A stretch of 54,897 nt of DNA from Clostridia bacterium. GTDB taxonomy: Bacteria; Bacillota; Clostridia; Oscillospirales; CAG-272. The translations under genes and the position numbers were made by a program. The notes beneath the pieces were generated by a model. It searched no databases and had not been told where the DNA came from. It saw only the letters and a program-made list of their open reading frames with translations. Location: positions 1 to 54,897 of the forward strand of contig JAFVYL010000005.1 in the NCBI GenBank assembly GCA_017508665.1. Reading direction: 5' to 3'. Positions 22,570-30,220 of the stretch are shown here, in pieces (positions within the stretch are counted from its first letter, which is position 1; every line of letters starts with the position of its first letter).

Positions 22570-24243
22570 TTATAACTTTGCTTTGATCATTTCGTTGATT
22601 CTCTCGCGTACCGCAAGCATAGTTGCTTCGGATTTAGCGCACACGTCAAATCTGAGCTCCTCGCCCATGATCTTTTCTACCTCGGCGATTACCTCATCCT
22701 TGGAATAGAGACTCTCGCAGAGCTTCATTGCGCTGATATCCTGGAGCGCATCATGGAATACAACGATTCTGAGTGACTCGTGTACCTTACCGTGAGGTGC
22801 GGGATACACCGAGAAGGTATCGCCCGCGGGTACCCAATGCTCACCGGAAACGTCGGTGTATGGTTCGATCTCGTCAACCGAGAACTGGTTATTGTAGAAG
22901 TTATAGCCCCACTGAAGGAAGCCGACGATATCGTACTTGTACATCTGCATACCAATTGAGCGGTTACGCCAAGAGGGCATAGAAATAAGTCTGTTGGATA
23001 CGTTGACTCTCTGACCGCAGCAGTAGTATGTCCAAAGGTTAGGCACATTGTTCTCGATAAAGTGACTGATATGATCGTTACAGGGGATCGGAAGATCGAC
23101 GATGCCCATCTTAAAGAACTCGTAATCTGAAAGAGCATCCATGATAACATATCCCTTGAGAATATCCTCGACGGAATTTTTGGCTGCTTTATAAGATTCA
23201 ATATGCTCGAGCTGAGGCTCGTCGGAGATGTGGAAGAAGCAACGCTTATCGTTACCGTTTTTCTTCATGTGAGCGATAAGCTCGGTGAGGAACTGGCGCA
23301 GGAATGTGACGTACTCCTCGGATACCGCGTCGGTCTCCCAGCCGAATATCTTCTTGTACTCACCGTCTACGGTAGCCATTACCTTGGGCGCATGCTTTGC
23401 TCCCCACTGTGTGAAGAGATGAGCTATCTCAAAGTACTTAATGCCAATTCTGTCACACATGTCGACCCATCTGTCGAGCAGGTCGAAGTTAAAGGTGTAC
23501 TTTCCGTTTTCTACGGTTACGCCAACGAGCTGTGTGGTGAGTCTTTCGCCTCCGACCTTGGTGTCAAGAGGAGGAGTGAAGGTGGGTGTGAGAAGGAGGT
23601 TGATACCGTTCTTTACCGCTACACGTGCGAAGTTTTCTACGATCTGCCAATGCTTCTCGCTCCATACCTCTACGTCATAGTAGTTTGCAAGAGAGTCGCA
23701 ATGGAACCACTGAGTGAGTATCAGAGTTTGCTCGGGGAGAGCGGCATTGATAAGATCTACGGTCAGAACCTCTGAGCTCTTGACTTCTCCGGCGTCGTTG
23801 ACCATTTCAATTTTGATATCTGTCTGTCCGACCTCGGACGCATCCTTGGGAATGGTAAGGTCTATCCAAAGAGAGGTGGGAAATGCTGTTTTTGCGATTG
23901 TTTGTCCTCCATAGTGAAGAGGTCTTAAAACATCGGGGTAAAGTCCGGGTTCTGTACGCTCGTAGTAGGGGTCACTGTCACCGACGATAATGGGAAGGTC
24001 GACACCTACGTGCTGAACCTCTCTGACAGTTATGTATTTTGCGAGTGCGCCTGAGAATTTTGGAGTGAAGTTTTCTCTGTAAGCATATATCCCCTCACCT
24101 TCATCTAAAAAACGCTGATGAACAAGCTGGAAGGATATTCTCTCGCCTTTGAGAGCAGAGATTCTTTCGAGAGGCTTGAAGTCATCGAGCTTACTGTCGA
24201 TAAACACCCTTGAGAGAGAGGAAATGATTTTCGTCTTAAGCAT
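22570..24243 (-). CDS. DUF4091 / GH123-like glycoside hydrolase-type protein
   Basis: 557 residues: an N-terminal beta-sandwich (about 1-165), a TIM-barrel-like middle (about 170-480) and a C-terminal segment of the DUF4091 type (YPAPHGKVHESLRIVVFHDALQDI). The HISDEPQ motif places an Asp-Glu pair at 341-342, where GH123-like enzymes have their substrate-assisted catalytic pair, so action on an N-acetyl-hexosamine (GalNAc-type) glycan is plausible. There is no signal peptide, which implies an intracellular oligosaccharide substrate. It lies 15 bp after rluD with a GAGG site before ATG 24243, at the end of the ylm-lspA-rluD operon, an odd partner for cell-division and modification genes. The fold class is fairly sure, the substrate is not. 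Confidence 0.8.
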   Translation of the reverse strand: MLKTKIISSLSRVFIDSKLDDFKPLERISALKGERISFQLVHQRFLDEGEGIYAYRENFTPKFSGALAKYITVREVQHVGVDLPIIVGDSDPYYERTEPGLYPDVLRPLHYGGQTIAKTAFPTSLWIDLTIPKDASEVGQTDIKIEMVNDAGEVKSSEVLTVDLINAALPEQTLILTQWFHCDSLANYYDVEVWSEKHWQIVENFARVAVKNGINLLLTPTFTPPLDTKVGGERLTTQLVGVTVENGKYTFNFDLLDRWVDMCDRIGIKYFEIAHLFTQWGAKHAPKVMATVDGEYKKIFGWETDAVSEEYVTFLRQFLTELIAHMKKNGNDKRCFFHISDEPQLEHIESYKAAKNSVEDILKGYVIMDALSDYEFFKMGIVDLPIPCNDHISHFIENNVPNLWTYYCCGQRVNVSNRLISMPSWRNRSIGMQMYKYDIVGFLQWGYNFYNNQFSVDEIEPYTDVSGEHWVPAGDTFSVYPAPHGKVHESLRIVVFHDALQDISAMKLCESLYSKDEVIAEVEKIMGEELRFDVCAKSEATMLAVRERINEMIKAKL

Positions 24244-24258
24244 TTTTGTTACCTCGTT

Positions 24259-25188
24259 TTATTGTTTTTCAAGTATTTCGATTAGCTTCTTAAAATTGTC
24301 CGGCAGCTCACACTCAAAAGTCATTCTCTCGTTTGTTCTCGGGTGAGTCAAGGAGAGCTTCTTTGCGTGCAATATCTGACCGTCAAATAGGGGGGCGTGC
24401 TGTTTTTCAAACAGCGTTTTTGTACTTGCATACACTTCATCACCGAGCAGGGCATGTCCGAGATACGACATATGCACTCTTATTTGATGTGTCCTGCCGG
24501 TTTCGAGCTTCAGCTTCAGATAAGTTATCTGCCCGTAAGCTCTTATCACCTCATAGTGAGTGACTGCCTCACGTGCGTTCTCACCGCTTTTGATCACCGC
24601 CATCTTCTTTCTGTCGATGGGGTGTCTGCCTATGGGCAGATCAACAGTTCCGGACGGTTCTCTGAATCCGCCGCGTACAAGCGCGTGATATTCTCGCTCT
24701 ATCCCATGATAGCCGAGTTCTTCCGAAAGTGCTCGGTGTGCCTGATCGTTTTTTGCCACCACGAGAAGCCCAGAGGTGTCCTTGTCAATTCTGTGCACTA
24801 TGCCGGGGCGCATTACTCCGCCAATGCCCGAAAGACTGTCTTTGCAGTGATAGAGCAGGGCATTGACCAGCGTACCCGTGTAATTTCCGGGAGCCGGATG
24901 GACTACCATGCCGGATGGCTTGTTTATGACAATGATATCGGCATCTTCGTAAACCACGTTTAAAGGGATGTTTTCCGGCTGAGCCTCGTATTCCTCTGCC
25001 TCCGGGATAATAACGGCTATCTCGTCATTTTCCTTGACGGGATACTTTTTTTCGCTTTTTTTGCCGTTGACCGTGACGTCACCCGATTCGATCAGCTTAG
25101 CTGCGGCGCTTCTTGAGAGCTCCGTCGCTTCGGCTACGTACGCGTCAAGCCGTTTACCCTTGTCTTCTGACTTTACGGTATAGGTCAT
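24259..25188 (-). CDS. 23S rRNA pseudouridine synthase, RluD/RluA family
   Basis: Isomerises uridines, probably in helix 69 of 23S rRNA. The 309-residue protein has an N-terminal S4 RNA-binding domain (GKRLDAYVAEATELSRSAAAKLI, VTVNGKK). The RluA catalytic domain follows, with NKPSGMVVHP and the catalytic Asp in HRIDKDTSGLLVVAK, then LETGRTHQIRVHMSYLGHALLGD. Its start overlaps the lspA stop by 4 bp. lspA-rluD adjacency is common in Firmicutes and supports the RluD (B. subtilis YlyB) assignment over other RluA paralogues. Confidence 0.93.
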   Translation of the reverse strand: MTYTVKSEDKGKRLDAYVAEATELSRSAAAKLIESGDVTVNGKKSEKKYPVKENDEIAVIIPEAEEYEAQPENIPLNVVYEDADIIVINKPSGMVVHPAPGNYTGTLVNALLYHCKDSLSGIGGVMRPGIVHRIDKDTSGLLVVAKNDQAHRALSEELGYHGIEREYHALVRGGFREPSGTVDLPIGRHPIDRKKMAVIKSGENAREAVTHYEVIRAYGQITYLKLKLETGRTHQIRVHMSYLGHALLGDEVYASTKTLFEKQHAPLFDGQILHAKKLSLTHPRTNERMTFECELPDNFKKLIEILEKQ

Positions 25189-25760
25189 TCCTTATCCTCA
25201 TTCTCGACGTTTGCCGTCATTTCCTTTTTGTTCTTTTCGCGCTTTACCTCTTCCTTCATTTCAAGAATGAGAGCGAGAATGAGCAGACCGGCTCCGATGC
25301 AGACAAAGGAGTCCGCACCGTTAAATATCGTGTTGATTCCGGTGAAGTCAAACATATCAAGGTAGATCATATCCACAACGTAGCGGAATCTGATTCTGTC
25401 TATCATGTTTCCGATACCGCCGGATATCATCATGCTCAGAGCAATTCCGGAAAGCCTGGATTCCGCGTGTCCGCAGAAGAGGAACGCGACCATCGCGGCT
25501 ATTGCAATTATGGATACTGTGTTGAATAACCACGGAACGTTGTCGAACATTCCGAATGCCGCGCCGTCATTCGTAGTATGGTATAGCGAAGCGATATGAG
25601 TGTTTCCGAATTTTATCACGGGGATGTATTCATCCATATCCATATTTTTAACGACAAGCCATTTTGTCAGCTGGTCGATGAGTACGCCCGCGAAGAGAAT
25701 AGACGCATAGGTTATATAGTCGGCGAGCGCTTTTTTCTTAAATAAGTCCTGAAGTTTCAT
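25185..25760 (-). CDS. lspA: Lipoprotein signal peptidase (signal peptidase II)
   Basis: Aspartyl protease of the inner membrane that removes signal peptides from lipidated prolipoproteins. Several likely substrates are in this window (genes at 20028, 27468, 36139 and 36739). The 191-residue protein has four hydrophobic helices and the family motifs DQLTK, TNDGAAFGMF, GNMIDRI..YVVDMI and FNGADSFVCIG, giving both catalytic Asps. It carries a longer charged cytoplasmic C-terminal tail (about 20 residues, Lys/Glu-rich) than usual. It is located between yggT and rluD in the ylm operon, with a 4-bp overlap to rluD. Confidence 0.95.
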   Translation of the reverse strand: MKLQDLFKKKALADYITYASILFAGVLIDQLTKWLVVKNMDMDEYIPVIKFGNTHIASLYHTTNDGAAFGMFDNVPWLFNTVSIIAIAAMVAFLFCGHAESRLSGIALSMMISGGIGNMIDRIRFRYVVDMIYLDMFDFTGINTIFNGADSFVCIGAGLLILALILEMKEEVKREKNKKEMTANVENEDKE

Positions 25761-25778
25761 TTCGTATTTCCAATTCGA

Positions 25779-26069
25779 TCAGATTATAGGTAAAAAGCTT
25801 TGCAGGATAGAAATTAAGAGATATGCTATGAAGAAGGGGGCGTCTATCGGTGTATTGGTAAATAGATTAAACCTTTCGCACAGATATCTGATCGGTGTCA
25901 CGAAGATCTCGGTTATGGCAAAGCAGAAAATGTAAAATTTGTTTTCCTCTGCGTTAAACGAAGTCAGCATCGACACCAGCTGCAGTATTACTCTTACGAG
26001 CATGGCAAAGGATACCGCGCTCAGAAAGATAGAAATTACCTTTGCGGTTATGTAGAAAACAGCTTCCAT
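25779..26069 (-). CDS. YggT family membrane protein (YlmG)
   Basis: A 96-residue membrane protein with two hydrophobic helical blocks (about 5-30 and 70-93) and the YggT signature around SFAMLVRVILQLV, with ITEIFVTPIRYLCERF between the helices. Relatives sit in the division cluster after sepF and take part in membrane or nucleoid organisation, with no defined reaction. The gene order here, ylmE-sepF-yggT, is the standard Gram-positive order. An 87-bp gap separates it from sepF and an 18-bp gap from lspA. Confidence 0.88.
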   Translation of the reverse strand: MEAVFYITAKVISIFLSAVSFAMLVRVILQLVSMLTSFNAEENKFYIFCFAITEIFVTPIRYLCERFNLFTNTPIDAPFFIAYLLISILQSFLPII

Positions 26070-26156
26070 TACTTTTCCTTTATATCGAAAGTCCCGTACC
26101 GCACAGAAAACCGTCGGTACGGAACTATATGTTGTTTTCGATTATAAATTCCGATA

Positions 26157-26546
26157 TTACATATCGGAAATATCAACGTTGTTGTGGGGAGTGATGATAA
26201 AGGTGCTGGGCGCAACTCTCTTTATCTCACCGTCCTGGCAATATGTAACTCCGTTAAGGAAGTCGAGCATTCTGAAGATTACAGGCTTATCAAGAGCCTC
26301 TACGTTAAGCACTACGGTGCAGCCTGCGATGAGATTATCTGCAACGGTTCTTACCTCCTCGTAGGACTCGGGACGAATTACCTTAAGCTCAACTCCGTTA
26401 GAGCGAGTATCCTTTGCGGGCTCATCCTCTTCTGCTTTCTGAGGGGCTGATACCTCAGCTCTCTGTGCCTGCTCAAAGGGCTTGAATTCCATCTCGTCCT
26501 TCTCGGCCTCTCTCTTAGCGAACTTTTCCATGAACTTTTCAAACAT
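26157..26546 (-). CDS. sepF: Cell division protein SepF
   Basis: FtsZ-binding and membrane-binding protein that helps assemble the division ring. The 129 residues contain an N-terminal amphipathic membrane-targeting helix (MFEKFMEKFAKREAE), a variable charged linker, and the SepF beta domain at about 55-129 (VIRPESYEEVRTVADNLIAGCTVVLNVEALD, then FLNGVTYCQDGEIKRVAPSTFIITP). The frame continues back to 26573, but ATG 26546 has AGGGAG at 9 nt, begins the typical helix, and lies one base after the ylmE stop. The protein is a little shorter than the B. subtilis homologue. Confidence 0.93.
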   Translation of the reverse strand: MFEKFMEKFAKREAEKDEMEFKPFEQAQRAEVSAPQKAEEDEPAKDTRSNGVELKVIRPESYEEVRTVADNLIAGCTVVLNVEALDKPVIFRMLDFLNGVTYCQDGEIKRVAPSTFIITPHNNVDISDM

Positions 26547-26547
26547 T

Positions 26548-27252
26548 TTATCTGTCTCCCTTCGTTTTTTCAAAAAGTTTTCTTCCGACTCGTATTAAGG
26601 TCGAGCCTTCCTCTATAGCAACGGCATAGCTGTCACTCATACCCATTGAGAGTATACCGGGACCGTCAAAGCCGTGCTTTTCGCTTATTTTGTCAAATAT
26701 TTCTTTGGTGAGCTTGAAATACGGGCGCATACCCTCAGCGTTTGAAAGAGCAGGGCCCATGGTCATAAGTCCTTTTACCGATATGCCCGGCAATTCTCTT
26801 ACCTTGAGGAACAGTTCCTCGGCATCTTCAGGCAGGACACCCCCCTTGAGGCTTTCTCTTGCGCTGTTTATTTCGATTAGTACGTTGGCTGTGATGCCAA
26901 GACGGATTGCCTGTCGGCTGATTTCCTCCGCGAGCTCGTACCTATCTACCGAATGTATCAGAGAGGCTGTGCCGATTATCAGCTTGACCTTGTTTCTCTG
27001 AAGATTTCCTATTTCGTGAAATCTCGGCGTGTAGCCGACGCTTTGCAAAAGTTCCGAACGGCGCTTAAGCTCTGTCGGTCGGTTTTCTGCCAGATCGGAT
27101 GCTCCCGCGGATGCCAGTGCGGTAAGTTCCTCATCGGTTCCGCTTTTTGTTACGGCAACCACCGTGATGCTTCTTCCGTACAGCTTTCCGTATTCGTCGA
27201 TCTCGCGAATGAGTTTTTCGTAGTTTTCCTTTACGTATTCGTATTCGCTCAT
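26548..27252 (-). CDS. PLP homeostasis protein (YggS/YlmE family)
   Basis: Binds pyridoxal phosphate and keeps vitamin B6 and amino-acid pools balanced; no enzymatic turnover is established for the family. The 234-residue protein shows the PLP lysine at position 36 in VAVTKSG, the HEIGNLQRNK motif (usually G-H-LQ; here the H is N), the GLMTMGP strand and the phosphate-binding SMGMSDSYAVAIEEGSTLIRVGR. It is first in the ylmE-sepF-yggT-lspA-rluD transcript, and its own promoter is upstream. Confidence 0.94.
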   Translation of the reverse strand: MSEYEYVKENYEKLIREIDEYGKLYGRSITVVAVTKSGTDEELTALASAGASDLAENRPTELKRRSELLQSVGYTPRFHEIGNLQRNKVKLIIGTASLIHSVDRYELAEEISRQAIRLGITANVLIEINSARESLKGGVLPEDAEELFLKVRELPGISVKGLMTMGPALSNAEGMRPYFKLTKEIFDKISEKHGFDGPGILSMGMSDSYAVAIEEGSTLIRVGRKLFEKTKGDR

Positions 27253-27298
27253 ATCGCCTTACCTTTCGAGTATGACAAAACATACTTTCCTACTCAAT

Positions 27299-27327
27299 AT
27301 TATAGCAAAGTATTTTAATCTTTGCAA
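27299..27327 (-). promoter_or_regulatory. Sigma-A promoter of the ylmE-sepF operon
   Basis: Minus strand TTGCAA (27327-27322), 17-bp spacer, TATAAT (27304-27299). The ylmE start follows about 46 bp downstream of the -10 box. It is divergent from the lipoprotein promoter 46 bp away. Confidence 0.82.
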
Positions 27328-27372
27328 GTATTTTCGCGCATTTTATTTTTTTATTTTATAAGTCGTTTTCAC

Positions 27373-27401
27373 TTGACAAAACGAGTCGCATATATTATAC
27401 T
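27373..27401 (+). promoter_or_regulatory. Sigma-A promoter of the lipoprotein-mrnC-hisS operon
   Basis: TTGACA (27373-27378), 17-bp spacer, TATACT (27396-27401). It precedes a 60-nt leader without obvious T-box or other riboswitch structure, then the TTG start at 27468. Confidence 0.82.
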
Positions 27402-27467
27402 AAATAATAGAATTATTTATAATGGCGGATTATACGCATTTTTAAAAACCGTCGGAAGGAGGGCGCT

Positions 27468-28475
27468 TTGAGCGGACGATTCAGAATGTTTAAGGCCTGC
27501 GTTTTACTGCTTGTTGCAGTATCTTTGACGCTTTCGTTTGCGTCGTGTAAGCGCAGCAGCTATAATGCTGAATATGAAAAGAAGTTAGCCGATCTGATTT
27601 ATGAAAAGCAAATGCTGATCAACGAGAAAAATCAGCTCGATTCCGTAATGGAAAAGGAGCTTGGCAACGCCTCGTTTATGAGCTTTGTTTTTGTGGAAAT
27701 CGATGCGGAGCTGTATACAGACGTGTATCCGATGATGTCTGCGGAGAACGAGGCAGACCTCGTCGGCATTGTGGCCTTATCCGAGGACGAGCTACCCGGA
27801 ATGACAGGTAACATAAGCATAGATCAGTATAACGAGCTCATTTCAGCAGGCTGGGGTAATGCTCTCTATTGGAATGGCGAGGGAGAGCTTGCAGACTTTA
27901 TAGAGCGTATGCAAACCTTACTTGGCGGCATGGAGATAGAATTGCCTCAAAATATTATATTTGCTGGCGGTGTATATACAAAAGCTTTCGATGAAATACT
28001 TTTGCAGCACGGCATAGAGAACGCGGTGCACAGCGGTGAGGAGGAGCTCAGATATATTGAGCAGAGCAACCCCGACGGTGTATGGCACCCCGGCCGTATC
28101 GGATGGAGATGGCTCGGCGAGTCGACCCGACTCAAGCAGCGCGTGGAGACCGACTGCGGATACGCGCTCTTCGAGATAAACTTCGGACGCTCGGCTGAGG
28201 ATTCGCGCACTTCTTTCTTCTCGATAGACGGAGAGAGTGAGAATGACGAGCAGAGACGGGACAAATTCGGAAGAATGCTTAATTCCTTCCGCGCATCAAT
28301 AGAGGCGGGGAAAATAGAGGTTTGCAGGATAGAAGATACCAGAGTGAGGTTTGAGCTTTATTTCGAGCGTCTCGCGTTGCTTACTGCAGAGAAGGAAAAA
28401 AGGCTTGCTGAGATCGACTCTCTTATAAACGACGTTACACGTCGAATGACCGAGCTCTACGATGAATACTACTAA
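27468..28475 (+). CDS. Lipoprotein with coiled coils and a degenerate polysaccharide-deacetylase-like core
   Basis: 335 residues, starting at TTG 27468 with GGAGGG 4 nt upstream. It has a lipoprotein signal (hydrophobic core, then FASC near residue 27), a short coiled coil (YEKKLADLIYEKQMLINEK), a central domain at about 65-260 and a second coiled coil at the C-terminus. In the centre, EIDAELYTDVYPMM, GNISIDQYNELISAGWGNALYW and FDEILLQHGIENAV follow the strand-helix order of NodB-type deacetylases. The metal-binding Asp-Asp and HxxxH residues are missing, so catalysis is unlikely. It could bind a glycan or regulate an envelope enzyme. It is co-transcribed with mrnC and hisS. The fold call is tentative. 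Confidence 0.6.
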   Translation: MSGRFRMFKACVLLLVAVSLTLSFASCKRSSYNAEYEKKLADLIYEKQMLINEKNQLDSVMEKELGNASFMSFVFVEIDAELYTDVYPMMSAENEADLVGIVALSEDELPGMTGNISIDQYNELISAGWGNALYWNGEGELADFIERMQTLLGGMEIELPQNIIFAGGVYTKAFDEILLQHGIENAVHSGEEELRYIEQSNPDGVWHPGRIGWRWLGESTRLKQRVETDCGYALFEINFGRSAEDSRTSFFSIDGESENDEQRRDKFGRMLNSFRASIEAGKIEVCRIEDTRVRFELYFERLALLTAEKEKRLAEIDSLINDVTRRMTELYDEYY

Positions 28476-28487
28476 GGAGATAAGGCT

Positions 28488-28892
28488 TTGCACGATAAGA
28501 TAACCGGAGCTATGCTCCCATCTACACAGGCTCTCGCGTATCTCGGCGATGCCGCCTATTCGCTTTTCGTCAGACGTATGCTCGTTGAGCGCGGACTGTC
28601 TAAAGCTAAGGATCTAAACAGAGAAACCCTTAAATACGTTACCGCAGAGGCGCAGGCGGAAATGTACAGAAGAATAGAACATCTGCTTCTTGATGACGAG
28701 AGAGATGTATTCAGGCGCGCTGCCAACTCCACACACTTAAACAGACCAAAGCACGCGAGCGTTACGGATTACAGATATGCCACAGGCTTTGAGGCTTTGA
28801 TAGGTATGCTTGTGTGGATAAAAGATGAGGAAAGACTCGAGGAACTTTTAAAAGAAGCTCATAAGGAGAATGAAAATGATACAGAAAATTAA
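28488..28892 (+). CDS. mrnC: Mini-ribonuclease III
   Basis: Double-strand-specific RNase that matures 23S rRNA in Gram-positives; it consists of the RNase III catalytic domain without the dsRNA-binding domain. 134 residues: LAYLGDAAYSLFVRRML contains the catalytic Asp, then VTAEAQAEMYRRI and YRYATGFEALIGMLVWI with the second acidic site (Glu). The start is TTG 28488 with AAGGAGA 7 nt upstream. The end overlaps hisS by 17 bp. In other Firmicutes it neighbours cysS. The hisS neighbour here is a local variation. Confidence 0.92.
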   Translation: MHDKITGAMLPSTQALAYLGDAAYSLFVRRMLVERGLSKAKDLNRETLKYVTAEAQAEMYRRIEHLLLDDERDVFRRAANSTHLNRPKHASVTDYRYATGFEALIGMLVWIKDEERLEELLKEAHKENENDTEN

Positions 28893-30117
28893 AGGTACAA
28901 TGGATATACTTCCGAACGAAACTCCCCTTTTCAGATACATCGAGGGGATAATGAGAGAGGAGGCCGAGAAATACGGATACGGAGAGATCCGTACACCCAC
29001 TTTTGAAAATACCGAGCTTTTTGTACGCGGTGTCGGTGATACTACCGACGTTGTACAGAAGGAGATGTACACCTTTGCGGATAGAGACGAGAACCGTTCC
29101 ATATCTCTTCGCCCCGAGGGTACTGCATCCGTAGCAAGAGCGATTATTGAAAACGGTAAGTGCTCGGATCCGATGCCGCTTAAGTACTATTATATAATCT
29201 CCTGCTTCCGTCACGAGAAGCCTCAGGCCGGAAGAAGCCGTGAGTTCTTCCAGTTCGGTACGGAGATGTTCGGCTCGGAGAGCCCTGCTGCCGATGCTAC
29301 CGCTATAGCTCTTGCAGCTTCCGTTCTCAGAAGACTCGGACTTACCAATGTTACTCTTCATCTTAATTCGATAGGATGTAAGAACTGCAGACCTAATTAC
29401 AGAGCCGCGCTCGTTGAACATTTTGGCGGTAAGAAGGAGTGTCTTTGCGATACTTGTAAGTCAAGACTTGATAAGAATCCCCTCAGACTTCTCGATTGCA
29501 AGAACCCCGACTGCGCAAAGATAGCCGCCGATGCTCCGAGAACAGTAGATCATCTTTGTGATGATTGTGCATCTAAGTTTAATATGCTTTGCAAAGCGCT
29601 TGACGCTATGAAGATAGATTACGTGATAGATCCCTCTATTGTAAGAGGCCTTGATTATTACACGGGTGCGGTATTTGAGTTTATAGCTGAAGGTATTGGC
29701 GCTCAGTCCACGGTTTGCGGCGGCGGAAGATATGACGGTCTTGTTGAGTCACTCGGTGGCCCGGCTCTTTCCGGTATCGGATTCGGTATGGGCATAACCA
29801 GACTTATTTTAGCTATGAAGGAGCTTGGTATTGCGGACGTTGAGATTCCTACGCCAGATCTTTATATAGCCGCTCTTGGTGAGCGCGCTACAGTTGAGGC
29901 TCTCGCGATAACCGAGAGACTGCGTGGCGAGGGCAGATACGTAGAGTGCGACATAGTTGGCAGAAGCCTCAAGGCGCAGATGAAGTATGCCAATAAGATC
30001 GGCGCTAAGTACACTCTCATCATCGGAGATTCCGAGATCGATGCGGGTGTTGCGCAGCTCAAGAATATGGGAGATGGCTCTCAGACAGAGGTTAAGCTTG
30101 ATTCCTTTACTCTTTAA
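28876..30117 (+). CDS. hisS: Histidyl-tRNA synthetase
   Basis: Charges tRNA-His. The 413-residue class II enzyme shows motif 1 (GEIRTPTFENTELFVRGVG), motif 2 (FRHEKPQAGRSREFFQFG), the histidine-specific LDYYTGAVFEF and motif 3 (GGGRYDGLVESLGG, GFGMGITRLI), then the anticodon-binding domain. There is a Cys cluster in the insertion domain (GCKNCRPNY, CLCDTCKSR, CKNPDC, LCDDC), which looks like a zinc site; such a site occurs in a subset of bacterial HisRS. ATG 28870 is in frame but too close to AAGGAG (28863-28868), so ATG 28876 with 7-nt spacing is preferred. It is the third gene of the operon. Confidence 0.96.
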   Translation: MIQKIKGTMDILPNETPLFRYIEGIMREEAEKYGYGEIRTPTFENTELFVRGVGDTTDVVQKEMYTFADRDENRSISLRPEGTASVARAIIENGKCSDPMPLKYYYIISCFRHEKPQAGRSREFFQFGTEMFGSESPAADATAIALAASVLRRLGLTNVTLHLNSIGCKNCRPNYRAALVEHFGGKKECLCDTCKSRLDKNPLRLLDCKNPDCAKIAADAPRTVDHLCDDCASKFNMLCKALDAMKIDYVIDPSIVRGLDYYTGAVFEFIAEGIGAQSTVCGGGRYDGLVESLGGPALSGIGFGMGITRLILAMKELGIADVEIPTPDLYIAALGERATVEALAITERLRGEGRYVECDIVGRSLKAQMKYANKIGAKYTLIIGDSEIDAGVAQLKNMGDGSQTEVKLDSFTL

Positions 30118-30158
30118 GAGCTCAGTACCTATTTTATCGAAATTTAATTAACTGAACG

Positions 30159-30180
30159 GGAGCGGGATATCTTCCGCTCC
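30159..30180 (+). terminator. Weak hairpin after hisS
   Basis: GGAGCGG (30159-30165) and CCGCTCC (30174-30180) form a 7-bp stem, but no T-run follows. It lies in the 100-bp gap between hisS and the next gene and may only attenuate. No promoter was seen between them. Confidence 0.35.
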
Positions 30181-30220
30181 TGTACGTATATATGGCAAGT
30201 ATTTGCCGAGGAATGGAGAA

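Noticed and set aside
28870..28875. ATG 28870 as the hisS start
   Set aside because: It is only one base from the AAGGAG ribosome binding site; ATG 28876 has the proper spacing.
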